Shown here: one piece after another, positions 33,372-45,465 of the stretch
How positions within the stretch are numbered: the stretch's first letter is position 1
How the letters are laid out: each line of letters opens with the position of its first letter
DNA from: Anthopleura xanthogrammica
Taxonomy: Eukaryota; Cnidaria; Anthozoa; Actiniaria; Actiniidae
DNA: 64,000 bases
Direction: 5' to 3'
NCBI GenBank assembly: GCA_964019055.1
Contig: OZ025210.1
Location: 6,777,547-6,841,546 of the forward strand
The notes under the pieces: model-generated
Seen by the model: only the letters and a program-made list of their open reading frames with translations
Databases searched by the model: none
What the model was told of the DNA's origin: nothing
Program-made: the position numbers and the translations under genes

Positions 33372-36300
33372 ATGACGGCAGCGCCTCCATTACTTACATG
33401 CTGGACATTGGTCGTTTTATTTACTTGTACTTCTCTTTCACTGGCTTCAACAAGGTAAGGAAATCTCAGTTCGGTTCTCTCTTTTTAGCATATCATAGTC
33501 TTGGTTTATTATTAGTCTTAGAGTTTTTAGGCTCTAATTTTATACAAAGGCAGCCGATTTATGAGCTTAATTACTCTAGATCTCCTGGCTATTATTTAAA
33601 GAAACGTTTTAACAACGAGCTTTAGATTAGACAGTATTTAGAATAACAAAACATGTAGTTTCTTTTTCATTTTTCTTTTTCAACTTTTAGAAAATAATAA
33701 AATTACTTTTATGATCATGTATTCTCATAGAATGTGAATGAAGATAGATAAGGGACATTCAAAACACAGTGAAAAAAAAAGTATTTTTATTTTTGTATCG
33801 ATTTTTATTTAAATCATTATCATACGTAAATGCATTTAAATTCGTTTATTGTGAAAATGAATGACAAATAATGGCTTTCAAATTTATATATATTCAAATA
33901 TATAGATGTGTTGTAAAATAACAAATTTAGAATAGTTTTTATTCAGCATAGATGTTTTGGCTGTACCGTTCGTAACCTTTGGAATCGAAAATTTCTTGAA
34001 GAGTTTAGTGTACAACAAAATACATAAATGACGAAAAAATTCACGGAAAAATAATAAGATCCAAAAAATAAATAAAAAATATAAAAGTTCAATCTTTTCT
34101 AGAGCTAGAAAATGTTTGAGTTTGCTCGTAAATTGGAAAAAAAATTCAAATTTCCTTGTGCTTATCTAAACATCGCTAAGGGTCTAATTGAAAAAAATCC
34201 CGAGTAAGATCAAACATCACCATGGTAACCGTAAAGTATCAAAAGATTATCACTGAAGGGTTTGAAGTCAATCGTTCTTTATCCAAAATATATCGTGTTA
34301 TTTGCTAAGAGTCTATGAAGTTCAGTCCTAAATCAAATACACTGTTTCTTGACATTTTTTTCGCGAAAAAAAATTAAATAAATTTTTGTTTTGTTTAAAA
34401 GGAAATTATATTATATTTATCAAAGGTATTGTTTTGTATTTCTATTTTTCACGCAGCGGTCTAACCAAGAATTTGTTATTATTCCTGTTGTATATATAGT
34501 CTTTTTTGTAGTAGTAGTAGTAGTAGTAGTAGTAGATATAATTTTGATACGCGCTACGCTGTTTATACTAGCAAACCCGCACGGTGAACTACAATCGTTT
34601 TTAAAAAAAGCAATGAAAACAACGTTTTATTTTAGTTGCTATGCGTTGTTCCCACGCTAAATGAGGTTTAATATAATGAGAGCCATAGTTTTTAACGAAA
34701 ACAATAAACCAAGATTGAGCATATAACAAAATAATCGTTTGGAAGAAGCTCAAGTAGATGTGAGAAACTACAGACTGATACTTCTACCACACACACAAGC
34801 TAATAACACTGACGAGCAAACAAGCGAAATTTACGCAAATATACACTTTATAGAGTATAAGCAAACTAGCTAGCAAGTTATTACAAGTGGTGTATTCTGG
34901 TTGGCTGAGACTGCTATGAGTATAAACCAGTGGAGACTGAGATCAAAATGATGGTGGTTCACTCGTTTTGTTGAGGTTATGGCGGACTGCACGCTGGTTT
35001 ATTTTGTATTACAAACTGAGCTGATGTTTCATGTTGAGAGGTTCATTCTGTTTGGCTGGCGTTATCCACTATATTAAAATAGATCAAAACGATGGTCGCT
35101 CATTATAACCTTTGTTTAGCCAAGGTACGTTTATGTTGGACTACACGCTTGTTTTGCACATACTGTTTTGTCTTGTATTACAAATAATGATGCATTTTGA
35201 TTGGCTGGCATTACTTTAAGATTGGTAACCACTAAGTAGATCAGAATAATGGTTGTTAGCTGGTTGTTAACCTCTGTTTAGCCTTGGTACGATTATAGTG
35301 GTCTGCACGCTTGGCAGTATATATTGTTTGCAGCACTTCGGAATGCAGCTCAATTTGGAGAACAAATTTAAAACAATAGGCTTCCAATTCTACGGAGATT
35401 GAATGAACTACTTCGACGATACGGCGGCCATCTTGAATCTGAATTAATGAAAAGGACCGTTTAAGAAATGCCGCTGGTATACGTAAGATGTAATGAAGGA
35501 AAAAAACAAATCCTGGCCGTTTCTCTGGCCTTATAATTTGGTCAAGTGACAAGCACTTCGTTTTTCGACGTAGTGATCAGTCATTTCGTTTACATCTTGA
35601 ATTGCAAGGCATTATGGGGCGTCCATGCAGGGGGCAAAACAAAACAAAGATGTCTGATAATATAGAGATTTTTGTTTATTTGTCTTTCTTTCATTTTCAT
35701 CAATTCTTAATTCATCTCTTGTCAAATTGTCTTGTGGTGAATTGCTAATGTTAAACAACGCTATTACTGTAACAAAGTTTTGTGTATTTGGCCACTACCA
35801 AGATGGCCGCCGTATCGTTGAAGTAGTCCATTGAAATTCATTTTGAGCTGCTTTGACGTCCCGTGCAGGAGTTTATTAAACACTGGTTTCTGTTATAATG
35901 GTGTATTTTGATTGGCTGGCAGTACTGTAGTAGAAATAGATTTAAACTGTTATATAGATGACTTGCGTTTTGCCAAGACACATGCAGTTGTGGTGGGCTG
36001 GGCGCTGAATGGTGCATTCTAAATGTCTAGCAGTTTTAATAGGACAATATATCAAAATGCTGGTTGTTGAATTGACCTGCGTCTAGCCCCGGTACTCGGT
36101 TGTGGTAGGCCACACGCTTGTTTAGTATAGGTTACATGCATAAGAAATAATGTTCATCCCAACAATTACTGAATCATAGATGTCTAAAAACTTTTCTCGA
36201 CTCCTATTTAATGACTAGTGAATTGAACTAAGTTTGATTAGTTTTTCCTTCCATTTTTCTCCAGGTCTGGCGCAAATGCATCGCATGTTCTGAAAAAAGT

Positions 36301-39300
36301 TTTGGACCCTAATTTTTACGACAAAAGATTGCGACCAAATTTCGAAGGTAATTTATAAAAGGGTATTTTATTGATCTCTTCTTCATGTCTGTGCAATGCA
36401 GCAGTTCTTATTGTTGATATCGATATTGGAAGCAGCACGTCAAAGCGCTGGTCGGGAAGACAACCACATAAATATTTCTATATTATGCGATATTATTCTT
36501 GAAATTGGAGGAGATAAAATGGATGACCAATGTCATTAATAATTCACCCCAAAATTAGGTCAAATCGTTAATGTTACATGGTCTAGGACCAATTAACCTC
36601 ATCATCTTATCAACAACATCACCACCACCACCACCATATGACTTATCAAAATTTATTTTTTAGAAATTACTTTATGAGAGAAAAAGTTTAGCTCAATCGT
36701 GCAACCAGTTTAATATATGCCTCTGCGTACCAAATAACTGGTTGCTTGCTTTTGACAAATTAAATGTTGTTCAATAATCATTCTTATGTGTACTTTTAAA
36801 GGAGATCCAGTTGAAGTCGCTTTGAGTCTTTTTCTTACATCTATTGGAGGGCTTGACGAAAAGGAAATGGTAATAACATATCATTATGGACCTTTTTATA
36901 CTACCTTGTTATGTTAAAATATGATTTCTAACGTTACATGTATTCTTCACAAAATATAGCAATTTGAATCTACTTTCTTTCTACGCCAAACTTGGAAGGA
37001 CTCGCGCCTGGCATTTGGAAATGCGTATAAAGTCAGGAATCTGACACTTAGTGGTGACATCATGAACCAGATATGGAAGCCAGATACTTACATAAACAAC
37101 GAAAAGTCCAGCATTGCACCACCAAAACAGTTTCTACTTAAAATATTCCCAGATGGCACACTTATCTACAGTCAGAGGTGAGTCCAAAGTACTTAAAAAC
37201 GACTATGCATCAATCTCTGCGCTGAACTTTTGCCAACACTGCAGAGGTACCGTTGGGATACCTGTTTCCCCAACATGCGTACGCTGTGCCTCAGTATAGC
37301 TAAAATAATCCATTAGTAGTATGTCAACCATTGAAGGATCCCAATAATGAAGTGATGCTCTACGTCATGAAGACCGCAATTTATATAGAGTCACCTGAAA
37401 TGTAGGATGCTATGACCTTTGGATCTTTTTAATGTTCTTATTTATTGTTTTGCTACAGAGAAGGTTGCTATATACGTGTGGCATCTTTATAAAACCTTGT
37501 TGCCAAACGTTAGTTGTGCGCAATCAGTCAGGTTTTAAAACCCTCATTTTTTTAAACCTTGAAACAAGCTTTAGGATGGTCTAAGTCAGGGCAAGGCATT
37601 CTTTTAAGTGGAATGTTTCTGTGGTCCCTGTAAATGGAAAACTAATTCAATTCCAATGTTAAGTTAAGTTTGATCAAAAACTTCATGCAGAGAAAATATG
37701 CACGTGAAGAAGAGGTGGCGAAAAGGTATTTCACGCCGTATTTTATACTTTGTTTCGATAGGATGACAGTTTTGGCTTCGTGTATGATGGATCTTCATAA
37801 CTATCCCATGGACAAGCAACGATGCAGCATTGTCTTTGAAAGCTGTAAGTCTCTTTATTGATATGTCAGTACTGTGCAGGCATGTTGTCATAATTGTTAC
37901 ATCAAATACGTTTTGATTAAAGAATGCTATTGTCTTGCGAGGAAATATCTGTAGATAGCATATAGACCCCTTGCAGCACGTCGGAATGCAGCTTAATTTG
38001 GAGGACAAAATAATAGCTTCCAATTCTCCGGAGATTGAAATTTCTTTTGTTTTGTCCTCCATGCCCCAATATTGAGCGGCTTTTACGCCACTGAAAGGGG
38101 TTTATAGTGAAGTTCAACTCATGAGCGGTTGATGCTGCATGTGCAGCGATACTATGATATTCAACTTTAATACTGTGATGATGATTTTACATGCAGACGG
38201 CATGAACACGAACGATCTGATTCTGTCCTGGGCTTCCAAACCTTACAAAAAATCAATAGGTCTAGCTGATGGAGTTACCCTGTCCCAGTTTGCACTGGAC
38301 GAGTATACTGCAGAACAGTCATTGGCTAACTACACCACAGGTATACCATACACTATTCTTTTCTGCAAGCGACTCTCGCGCACTGTTCGCAACCCTCATT
38401 TGGTTGTTTATTTGCTTGCTTGCTTGCTTGCTTTTTTGTTTTGTTGTTGTTGTTGTTGTTGTTTTTCTTTTCAAGTGTCTAATTACAATTTTATTGAAGT
38501 AAGTACCTCGTTCAAGAAAAGTTTAATTTTGAATTAAAATTATGATTTTCTCTGTTGACGGTTTTAGGTAGTTTCACAATTCTCGAACTGTCGTTTCTCA
38601 TTCGTCGCAAGAAGTTTTACTATGTGGTCCAGACTTACATACCAACAATTCTCATCACTATTCTAAGCTGGGTTTCGTTCTGGATCCCAAGAAGTTCGCC
38701 TCCCGCTCGGGTTGCGCTCGGGATCACGACAGTCCTCGCCCTCACTACGTTGATCTTCGGTATCCAGTCGTCAATGCCAAAAGTCAGCTACGTAAAGGCA
38801 ATTGATTGGTTCCTTATGACTTCATTTTTGTTCGTGTTCACTGCTCTTATTGAGTACCCTAGCTCTACGTTCATTAAATTCCAAGCCAAGAAAATAAGTA
38901 AGACTGGAACTACGATCCTCCGAAGAGTAAAGGGCGAAAATGCTGTCAATGGAACCGACTACCCAATGAAGACGACAAGTAGCTATGGAAGTACAAACCA
39001 AGCAAAAGAGGTATTTAAAACAACTTTCAGAAAAAGGTTATTTATGAAATTTAGTATATCGAGATGAATTCTTAGAAAATATACTAATAAAACTGGTCAA
39101 GTATATAAAAATGTCAAAGGCACATGCACAAAGATAAGCTGGTCTACCGCTGACCTTCAAAGGTGCATGTGCATGTGTATATTTCTACCGATATAGATTA
39201 AAAGTATCGATATAATGCCATTATTTTTTGCCTGTTGTTATTGCATCGATAGACCTAGACACAAAGATGCTTGGAAAACAATTAGTTTACAGCTAGTCAA

Positions 39301-40746
39301 CGTCACGTAACCACTGAATCGGGCATTTAAACTAACAATTCCAGTTACTCACCTAATTTTGGTAATTTGAATCGCACTTTGAGCACCTTGAAAACTTACC
39401 GTTCTAACTCTAAAAGCTGGGCTTTATGATTTCATCATCTATATAGAACCCTTGCAGCACGTCGGAATGCAACTCAATTTGGAGGACAAAACAATAGGTT
39501 GCAATTCTCAGGATATCGAAATTCTTTTGTTTTGTCCTCCAAATTGAGCTGCTTTGACGCCACGTGAAATGGGTCAATCTAATGCACCTCGTCATTAAGT
39601 CCAACCTTGGAAACCACTGTTTCGTGACCATGCATTCTGGAAGGGCCTAATACTCCAAAAGTATAATCACTTGTATGTTAAGCTGTACATTGCATGATGG
39701 CATGGGATTTTTGCACCTTTATAATTATAACATCTTAAAAATTGCATGTAAAAACTAGTTCACTATAATAACGCTCACTGACAAGTAATATCTGTAAAAA
39801 AAGGATATGTCTATGGGCAGATCTTCTGGGATACTTTTTAAAATCAAATCTTCTCTTTTTTTAACGTTTATACTGATAATTATTTACTAACAATCTTCTT
39901 TAATCTCTATCTGCACGCTCTTTCAGCTCGAAGGGGACTTATCAGAAGATAATGTAAGCTTTAAGTAAAAAGTCTTCATATAATTAAATTCAGTTACTAT
40001 GTAACAGTTCATCAATGCATATGTCTTCAGTTTAGATAATTTCTTTTTTCTAAAAACTGAAATTCAAAGTTCTAAATTTAGCAAAGAGAATCGGATTAAC
40101 ATAAAGAGCTTGGGTGCCTGCTTGGGTGCATGGGGTTGGACTACAGCAAAGACAGCTCACTTTCTCGAAACTACCCGTATAGTCAGCTATAAATTACTGC
40201 ATTCGTTAGCTTGGATTTATGCATTCAGTGCTTTTTTTTCTGTTTGTGTACCTGTTTTCTTGCATTTTTGGACGTCGCCTTGTTTCTTTGCATGCTGGAA
40301 AAGGGCGGTTATGGTCCACGTTTAAAAGTTAAACGCTTGTAGGCAGACCACTTCAAGACAGAGTTTGAGTCTTGGGGAGGGGGATGTTACTTGTTGGTAC
40401 TAAGGCAACCAGTAGCATGGCCTAAGAAAACGTTTTCGATTAATTGTTTCACCAGGCCGAAGAAAGACATGACTTTCGCAAGACAACTCGATTCAATGGA
40501 GGCAGTGAGACTGACAACGTCATCTCTAACCCAAGGGGTTACGAACTAAATGACGAAGGATTGAGGCATCGAAAACAGAAAGAGAGAGACATGGAGAGCT
40601 TCAAAGAAAATTTCACAGACAGTGAAGTAACTAATGTTGTAGATAAATACGCGAGAATTATATTTCCTTTGACTTACTTTTTGTATAATGTAGGATATTG
40701 GACTGTTTATTTACTAGAGATAGAACTGCTGACACCAAGTGTGTGA
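33372..40746 (+). CDS. Cys-loop ligand-gated anion channel subunit (glycine/GABA-A receptor-like), paralog 1
   Basis: Nine exons: 33372-33454, 36265-36347, 36802-36869, 36960-37177, 37762-37844, 38197-38340, 38568-39010, 39927-39953, 40456-40746; 479 residues, all phases agree. Pentameric plasma-membrane receptor subunit. Seen: signal peptide (1 to about 26), extracellular domain with WKDSRLAF and IWKPDTYINNEKSS, Cys-loop C158-C172 (CMMDLHNYPMDKQRC), M1 (about 244-266), M2 with P272-A273-R274 then VALGITTVLALTTLIFG, M3 (about 305-322), a polar M3-M4 loop, and M4 (FPLTYFLYNVGYWTVYLL) close to the C-terminus. Pro at -2' and Ala at -1' before M2 are the family mark of chloride-selective channels. 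The second disulfide of glycine receptors (loop C) is not apparent. The ligand cannot be read from sequence. A 27-bp in-frame exon (39927-39953) codes part of the M3-M4 loop. Paralog of 52807-57450. Confidence 0.93.
34885..36130. repeat. Degenerate tandem repeat region in channel-1 intron 1, interrupted by fold-back elements
   Basis: Units of roughly 130-200 bp recur with the phrases TTTTGATTGGCTGGCA, GATCARAATGATGGTTG, TTTAGCC then GGTAC, and a CACGCTTG-type ending. At least four decayed units are visible. The array is split at 35325-35880 by a nested fold-back element. Confidence 0.6.
35325..35880. mobile_element. Nested fold-back elements in channel-1 intron 1
   Basis: Outer element: GCAGCACTTCGGAATGCAGC on the left and GAGCTGCTTTGACGTCCCGT on the right, matching the fold-back family at 37962. 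Inside, a second element of about 430 bp has termini CGATACGGCGGCCATCTTG (about 35418) and CAAGATGGCCGCCGTATCG (about 35799). Confidence 0.7.
37962..38107. mobile_element. Fold-back element, CCCCTTGCAGCACGT family (channel-1 intron 5)
   Basis: Left end GACCCCTTGCAGCACGTCGG; right end ACGCCACTGAAAGGGGTTTA. The internal arms pair (GGAGGACAAAATAATAGC against ttTTGTTTTGTCCTCC). Further copies at 39441, 41875, 46560 and, interrupted, at 35325. Confidence 0.75.
39441..39577. mobile_element. Fold-back element, CCCCTTGCAGCACGT family (channel-1 intron 7)
   Basis: ACCCTTGCAGCACGTCGGAA to ACGCCACGTGAAATGGGTC, with inner arms TTTGGAGGACAAAACAAT and TTTTGTTTTGTCCTCCAAA. Confidence 0.75.
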
Positions 40747-40770
40747 TCAAAACATCGCTTACGAGCACTC

Positions 40771-40815
40771 GACGTGACGTGACGTGACGTGACGTGACGT
40801 GACGTGACGTGACGT
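40771..40815. repeat. (GACGT)n pentanucleotide microsatellite
   Basis: About nine GACGT units immediately after the channel-1 stop codon. Confidence 0.95.
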
Positions 40816-40930
40816 AACACTGACTGATGAACTTGAACTGAAAATCTAATGTTATACCATCAGTATCTTTAAGCTTTAAACCGATTCGAACGATAAATCT
40901 TTTACTTTGGGTGTAATGTTTTCACATTTT

Positions 40931-41052
40931 AGACCACGTGTACGTCATTCCCTAGAGGATCATTTCGTTGTTAACAGTTGCGCATGAGAAGATAAATGAG
41001 TATGAAAACTCAAACACAGAATTTTGTTCCTAAGAGAATGACACGTGGTCTG
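40931..41052. mobile_element. Fold-back element, GACCACRTGTCATTCCC family, third copy
   Basis: AGACCACGTGTACGTCATTC to AGAATGACACGTGGTCT, with sequence shared with the copies in ATG3 and DKC1 introns, including a conserved flank (ATTACGCCCAAG) after the right end. Confidence 0.7.
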
Positions 41053-41095
41053 AAATGGAAAAACCATGATTACGCCCAAGCTAAATAGGTCTATT

Positions 41096-41215
41096 GAGGA
41101 AAAAACTGGGTCGAGTTGGCATTGCAGTGCACTGTGGGATTGTTTTAGGGGACATATTTCCAAGATAGCGTGTATTTCGTCCCCTAATTAAAAATAGTAC
41201 TGCTATAAATAGCTG
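41096..41215. repeat. Interspersed repeat, GGGTCGAGTTGGCA family, second copy
   Basis: Shares AAAACTGGGTCGAGTTGGCA, GTGGGAYTGTTTTAGGGG and CCCCTAA with the copy at 15147-15300. Confidence 0.55.
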
Positions 41216-41874
41216 AAATGCCAACTAGATCCAGATTATTAACTTCAACACACAGCACGCCGCACCTTTTAAAACTTTCAAGATTTCTCGCTAAAAAAAG
41301 CTGCCTTCAACCTGAAAATTTACAAAATTTGTTGTACAACATCCTAGAAGTCGTATTTTTTCAGTTAATTCCTCAGTCGTCAAGCTTGGATGCGCGCGCA
41401 ACTTAAAGTATAAGGTATGGCGTTATGATTGGTCAAAATTGTCACGTGATAGCTGAGCAGCTTCTTCTGGTGCACTGGAATGTACAGTTTCAAACATGCA
41501 CGAGGCAAATCTGTTGAAAAATGATCCAGTAAAGACAATAACAATGACATATTTGTAGAGTGCCAAAAATTACACATGTTGCAAAGAAAATGCACAAAGA
41601 AAATATATAATTATTATTAGATACAAGCTAACAGAAATAACTATGACAAGCATAAACAACTTGTATAAACAAGTCAGTGATGCACATTCATCTTCAATGT
41701 TGTACAAATTAATTCTTTCACTGATCGCTTTTAGCATTTCAAAATTGAAGAAAAAAATGTATTGCTTTTCTAAATACTAGTAAAAGAGTAAATATCTAAA
41801 AAAAATGACCCGAAGTCAAAATATCGATCATAACATTTGCAGTACATAAACATTTGCAAATTAAGACCCCTCAG

Positions 41875-41987
41875 AATAGACCCCTTTCACGTGACGTCAA
41901 GGCTGCACAATCTCTGAGAATTGGAAACTATTGTTTTGTTCTCCAAATCGAGCTAAATTCCAACGTGCTGCAAGGGGTCTATTCTTG
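41875..41987. mobile_element. Fold-back element, CCCCTTGCAGCACGT family (unit A copy)
   Basis: AGACCCCTTTCACGTGACGT to CGTGCTGCAAGGGGTCTATT. The orthologous copy in unit B is at about 46560-46670. Confidence 0.75.
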
Positions 41988-42039
41988 GGGTGCAACCAAA
42001 TGTCTCAAAATTCCTTAAGATATAAATAACACTGAAACA

Positions 42040-42113
42040 GCCGCCATGTTGGTTGATCTAACAGGAGAAACTACTGAGGAATGCTTTGTATAGTCACCCA
42101 ACATGGCGGCTAG
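42040..42113. mobile_element. Short inverted-repeat element (GCCGCCATGTTGG)
   Basis: GCCGCCATGTTGG and CCAACATGGCGGC flank about 45 bp. Unit B keeps only the left half (46722), where the copies diverge. Confidence 0.55.
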
Positions 42114-42301
42114 TGACGTAACATGCACCTCAATATAATTAAGAATACCTCGTTTGTATGTTTCGTGTCTCTACGAGTTAAACTGAATTGGTCCTTGACC
42201 ACACTTCACCATGCATATCTATGTTTGCTGGCAGGAACCAGTAATAAAGAATGCATTCAAAGTCATTTATTCATTGATCTTATTATTGTCAACAATATTC
42301 A

Positions 42302-42545
42302 GTATAGTCCCCTTCACAGTTCCCTGTGCCATTTTGAAAGGTAGCCGTGCCTTTGCATCGAGGTGAGACATGAGGTGACCTTGCAATTAATGGTAGAGAC
42401 ATGTGAATAATTGCCGTCCAAGGTGTTCAAAAAGTTATTGTTCTCTCATTGCAAGCTCACCGTAGGTCTCGCTTTGATGCAAAGGTGCATGGCTACCTTT
42501 CAAGATGGCGCAGGGAATTATTGATTAGTGAAGGGGACTATTATT
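42302..42545. mobile_element. MITE with AGTCCCCTTCAC termini
   Basis: Left AATAGTCCCCTTCAC-type end followed by GAAAGGTAGCCGTGCCTTTG; right GCATGGCTACCTTTC then GTGAAGGGGACTATT. Unit B retains only the final GTGAAGGGGACTATT (about 48115). Confidence 0.7.
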
Positions 42546-43370
42546 AAACGAATTAAATAAAATAAAAATGCATGTTCCTACTTGCTTACAAATTTCTTAC
42601 AGAAACCAGCTGATCTGAGAAAAAATATTAGCCATGCAATCAGAGTCGAGAAATCTTACAAAACTGAATTGTTTTATTTTCACACTCAATGAAAAGTCAA
42701 TTTTTGCAGGCTTCTTGACACCTCAGTTTTGTAGTGACGTCATTTGTACGTCACTTTTTAAGATTACTGACGACTGACGATGGTAGCAGGACGATTAACC
42801 CAGACATATCTGCGAACAAAACTCATGCAAAGTTGTTGTGTTTTTTTTTGTGCACATTCCGCCAATCAAGTCGCCCACAACGGTTTGAAATTAAAGCAAG
42901 TCCGTTACTGACTGAAGCCGGCATTTTAACGTTTTTAACGTTCATATTTTTATGCTTTTCTGAAAAAAAAATATATACAAAAGAAGAAGTCGAGAAACTA
43001 TTTACCTTTATTTATATAAATTAATCATTCAGCGAAAGCATGTCATAAAAAAAACGTTTATAAACTCTTTTATGTTTATAAGCTTTTCTAAAAGAACATA
43101 AAACAGAAGAAGTCGCGAAATCTTTACCTTATAATGCTAAGTTCTCCTATGTATTCGTTCATGACGTTATGTTACCATGTTATAAATTTATGTCGTTCAT
43201 TATAAACATCATTATCTTTTTTAACCAATCAGCGAACAGCGCTTCTATGATACATAATCAATCAGTAAACTAAACATAATTCATGGCCCACCTGGCAAGC
43301 CGAAACCCAAATAACTGATACTCTGAAAACATCTTAACTTAGTCTCCCAGAATTCGAGTGTATCGTCAAT

Positions 43371-45140
43371 ATGGCCGCTTCAGGATCAGCAGCATCAGCA
43401 TCTATAGCTATTGCACTAGACCAGACAGCGAAAGAAATGGCCAAGGCCGTCTTGGCAGTCGTAAACTCGGATCACTTTGACAAAGCAGAAATTCGTGAGC
43501 ATAAACTAACTCTTTCCCAAGCGTTCTGCCTGTTGTGGCAAGATCCTAAGAGTGGAAATGTCAGTGGCAGGAAATTTGGTATCGAGACGAATGGTGGCGC
43601 TGCTGCTGCAGTCTTGGTTGATTTAGTAGTGCTAGGGAAAGGTGAAATAGAAGTCATACCAAATAAAACTTTAGGAGTGAAAAACGATCTAATCGTCTTC
43701 AAGGTGAGTGTATATGATATTCTCTCAGAAACCACCGTTTTGCCTTGTTTTGAAATTGGAATGATAGCTTTACTGAAAATAGTTGGAGGATAGCGAAGTG
43801 GAACATTAAAATGGTTTAAATTTTAGATAAACTGATGGATTTGGTTCGCTAGTTTTCATTGGGGATCAAATTTACATGCCATTATCACTTTTGAGTGACA
43901 TATTATGTCACGCAATAGACGTTTGTTGAAGGGTGTCATTCAGTAACGCTAGCTCAGAGGGAATGAGCGAGAAAGTGGTTGGACCTGGAATATTTACCAT
44001 TCCCGTTCCTTTAACTGGAATCATCATATTGAATAACGTTTTTTATTTCATGATCATGTACTTGTAGGTGCTTTCTGACAAACCAACTGGAACATATCTG
44101 GATGCTGCTATGTTTGATAGTATCTTAAAACACCATAGCAAAAACCATGATAATCCTGACAGAGTCAAGGACTGGATTTACGAGGGCATCAGTCATATCC
44201 AGGCGAAACATCTTTGCTCTACCATAACACTAGACAGCTTGGTCGAACTGGGAATCCTTGATATGAAAGAAAAATTCATTGGACGCAATTATCCAACCGT
44301 CAAACCAGGTTACTAAAAAAATAATATCCTTTATACAGCTATTTCCAAAAAAGTTTTTTTTTTTGCTTGTTGCATGTTGCACACAGTGGCGGATCCAGGA
44401 TATTTTAAAAAGGGATGTTCCAAAATGGCCGCCACGCAGAAAAAGCTGGTGCGATCGACTTCAAAAAGGGGGTTTCAATTTCATTGTACTGAGAGTAAAG
44501 AACATGCATGATTGGCTTCACAATATTTAGCTCACAAAGAGAGGTTCAATGGAACCCTCATTCTTGTTCCCAGATCCTACTCATTAGCCAAATGATCTTC
44601 CATACGATCTTTCGTTAAAAAGTTGAGAAGGCTCTGGGTACGAGAATGTGGAGCCCTCGGAACAACCCCTGGATCAGCCACTGACATACCAAGCCAGTGT
44701 AATTTTTTTTGGCCACACAACAGCTCACCTCATGTAGAATCCATACTGAAAATATTCAGTCAGATGTGTGATAGGCACTTTAAAATAGCTGTATATTTGG
44801 TTTATTTATTTGATATATTTTGAAACTTTCAAACTTTCAAAGCGAGTGTTTTATTCGAAACATGCATCATGGAATTTTGCCAACTTTCCACTTGTTTTTA
44901 TTAGGTCTGGAGGAAGAGTTGGTGCGAGACATTCGTGCTGTAGCCTTGGATGAAGCACAACCCAGTAGTTACATCAGGGCCTTACTCACCCTTACACGTG
45001 CTGCTGATGATCTGCTGTGTGCTTCTGATCCCGTTCTGAAAAAGCACTTCTCCAAGGATGAATATGATAAAGCCAAACAACGAATCATTGCATTAGTTAG
45101 TGTTGAAAAGAAAGGCAAAGAAAAATACGAAGCGGTTTGA
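43371..45140 (+). CDS. GPP34 (GOLPH3-like) domain protein, copy A
   Basis: Three exons: 43371-43703, 44068-44308, 44905-45140; 269 residues, phases agree. Exon 2 ends with an unusual donor (CCAG|GTTACT). The fold resembles the GPP34 domain of GOLPH3, a Golgi protein that binds PtdIns4P and sorts glycosyltransferases: KLTLSQAFCLLWQDPKSG, FGIETNGGAAAAVLVDLVVL, DKPTGTYLDAAMFDSIL, LDSLVELGILDMKEKF, then IRALLTLTRAADDLL and a helical end. It lacks the long N-terminal region of GOLPH3. By eye, the positions equivalent to human W81, R90, R171 and R174, which contact PtdIns4P, are not conserved, so Golgi lipid binding should not be assumed. A MITE sits in intron 2. Twin of copy B (49041-51315), which differs at few residues outside the N-terminus. 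Confidence 0.82.
44388..44676. mobile_element. MITE in GPP34-A intron 2, GTGGCGGATCCAGG termini
   Basis: Left ACAGTGGCGGATCCAGGATA; right CCTGGATCAGCCACTGAC. Same terminal family as 3454-3593. Unit B has the left end (about 50326) but not the right one. Confidence 0.7.
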
Positions 45141-45382
45141 GTTACTCTAAAAAAAAGGACCCATGCATTGTTGCATAATATACATTTATTTAGTATAACA
45201 ATGTAGTAGTTTTATAATAATGCTTTTATAATTTCTTACTAACAGTAAAAGTAACAGTATAAGTAACAATATAAAAAGAAGTAAGTACAACAGTGGTGCA
45301 GCTCAACAGGGTCGAACTGAAAGCATGAGAAGGCGCCTCTGGCAGCCGCTATTCAGTCCATATATGACCCCGGAGCACTGCT

Positions 45383-45465
45383 CTAACCAGTTTGTTAATA
45401 GGGTGAACCCCGGACCTCAGAGGTGAGAGGCGGGCGTTTTACCACCGCGCCATCCTGACTCCACC
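45383..45465 (-). repeat. tRNA-like SINE fragment downstream of GPP34-A (also in unit B, about 51553-51635)
   Basis: The minus strand reads GATGGCGCGGTGGTAAAACG (A-box-like) and GAGGTCCGGGGTTCACCC (B-box-like). Both duplicated units carry it, so it predates the duplication. Confidence 0.5.

Noticed and set aside
42734..43024. 96-residue ORF upstream of GPP34-A, partly repeated at 48474-48671
   Set aside because: Its repetition only reflects the segmental duplication; frame-changing indels differ between the copies and no domain is visible.
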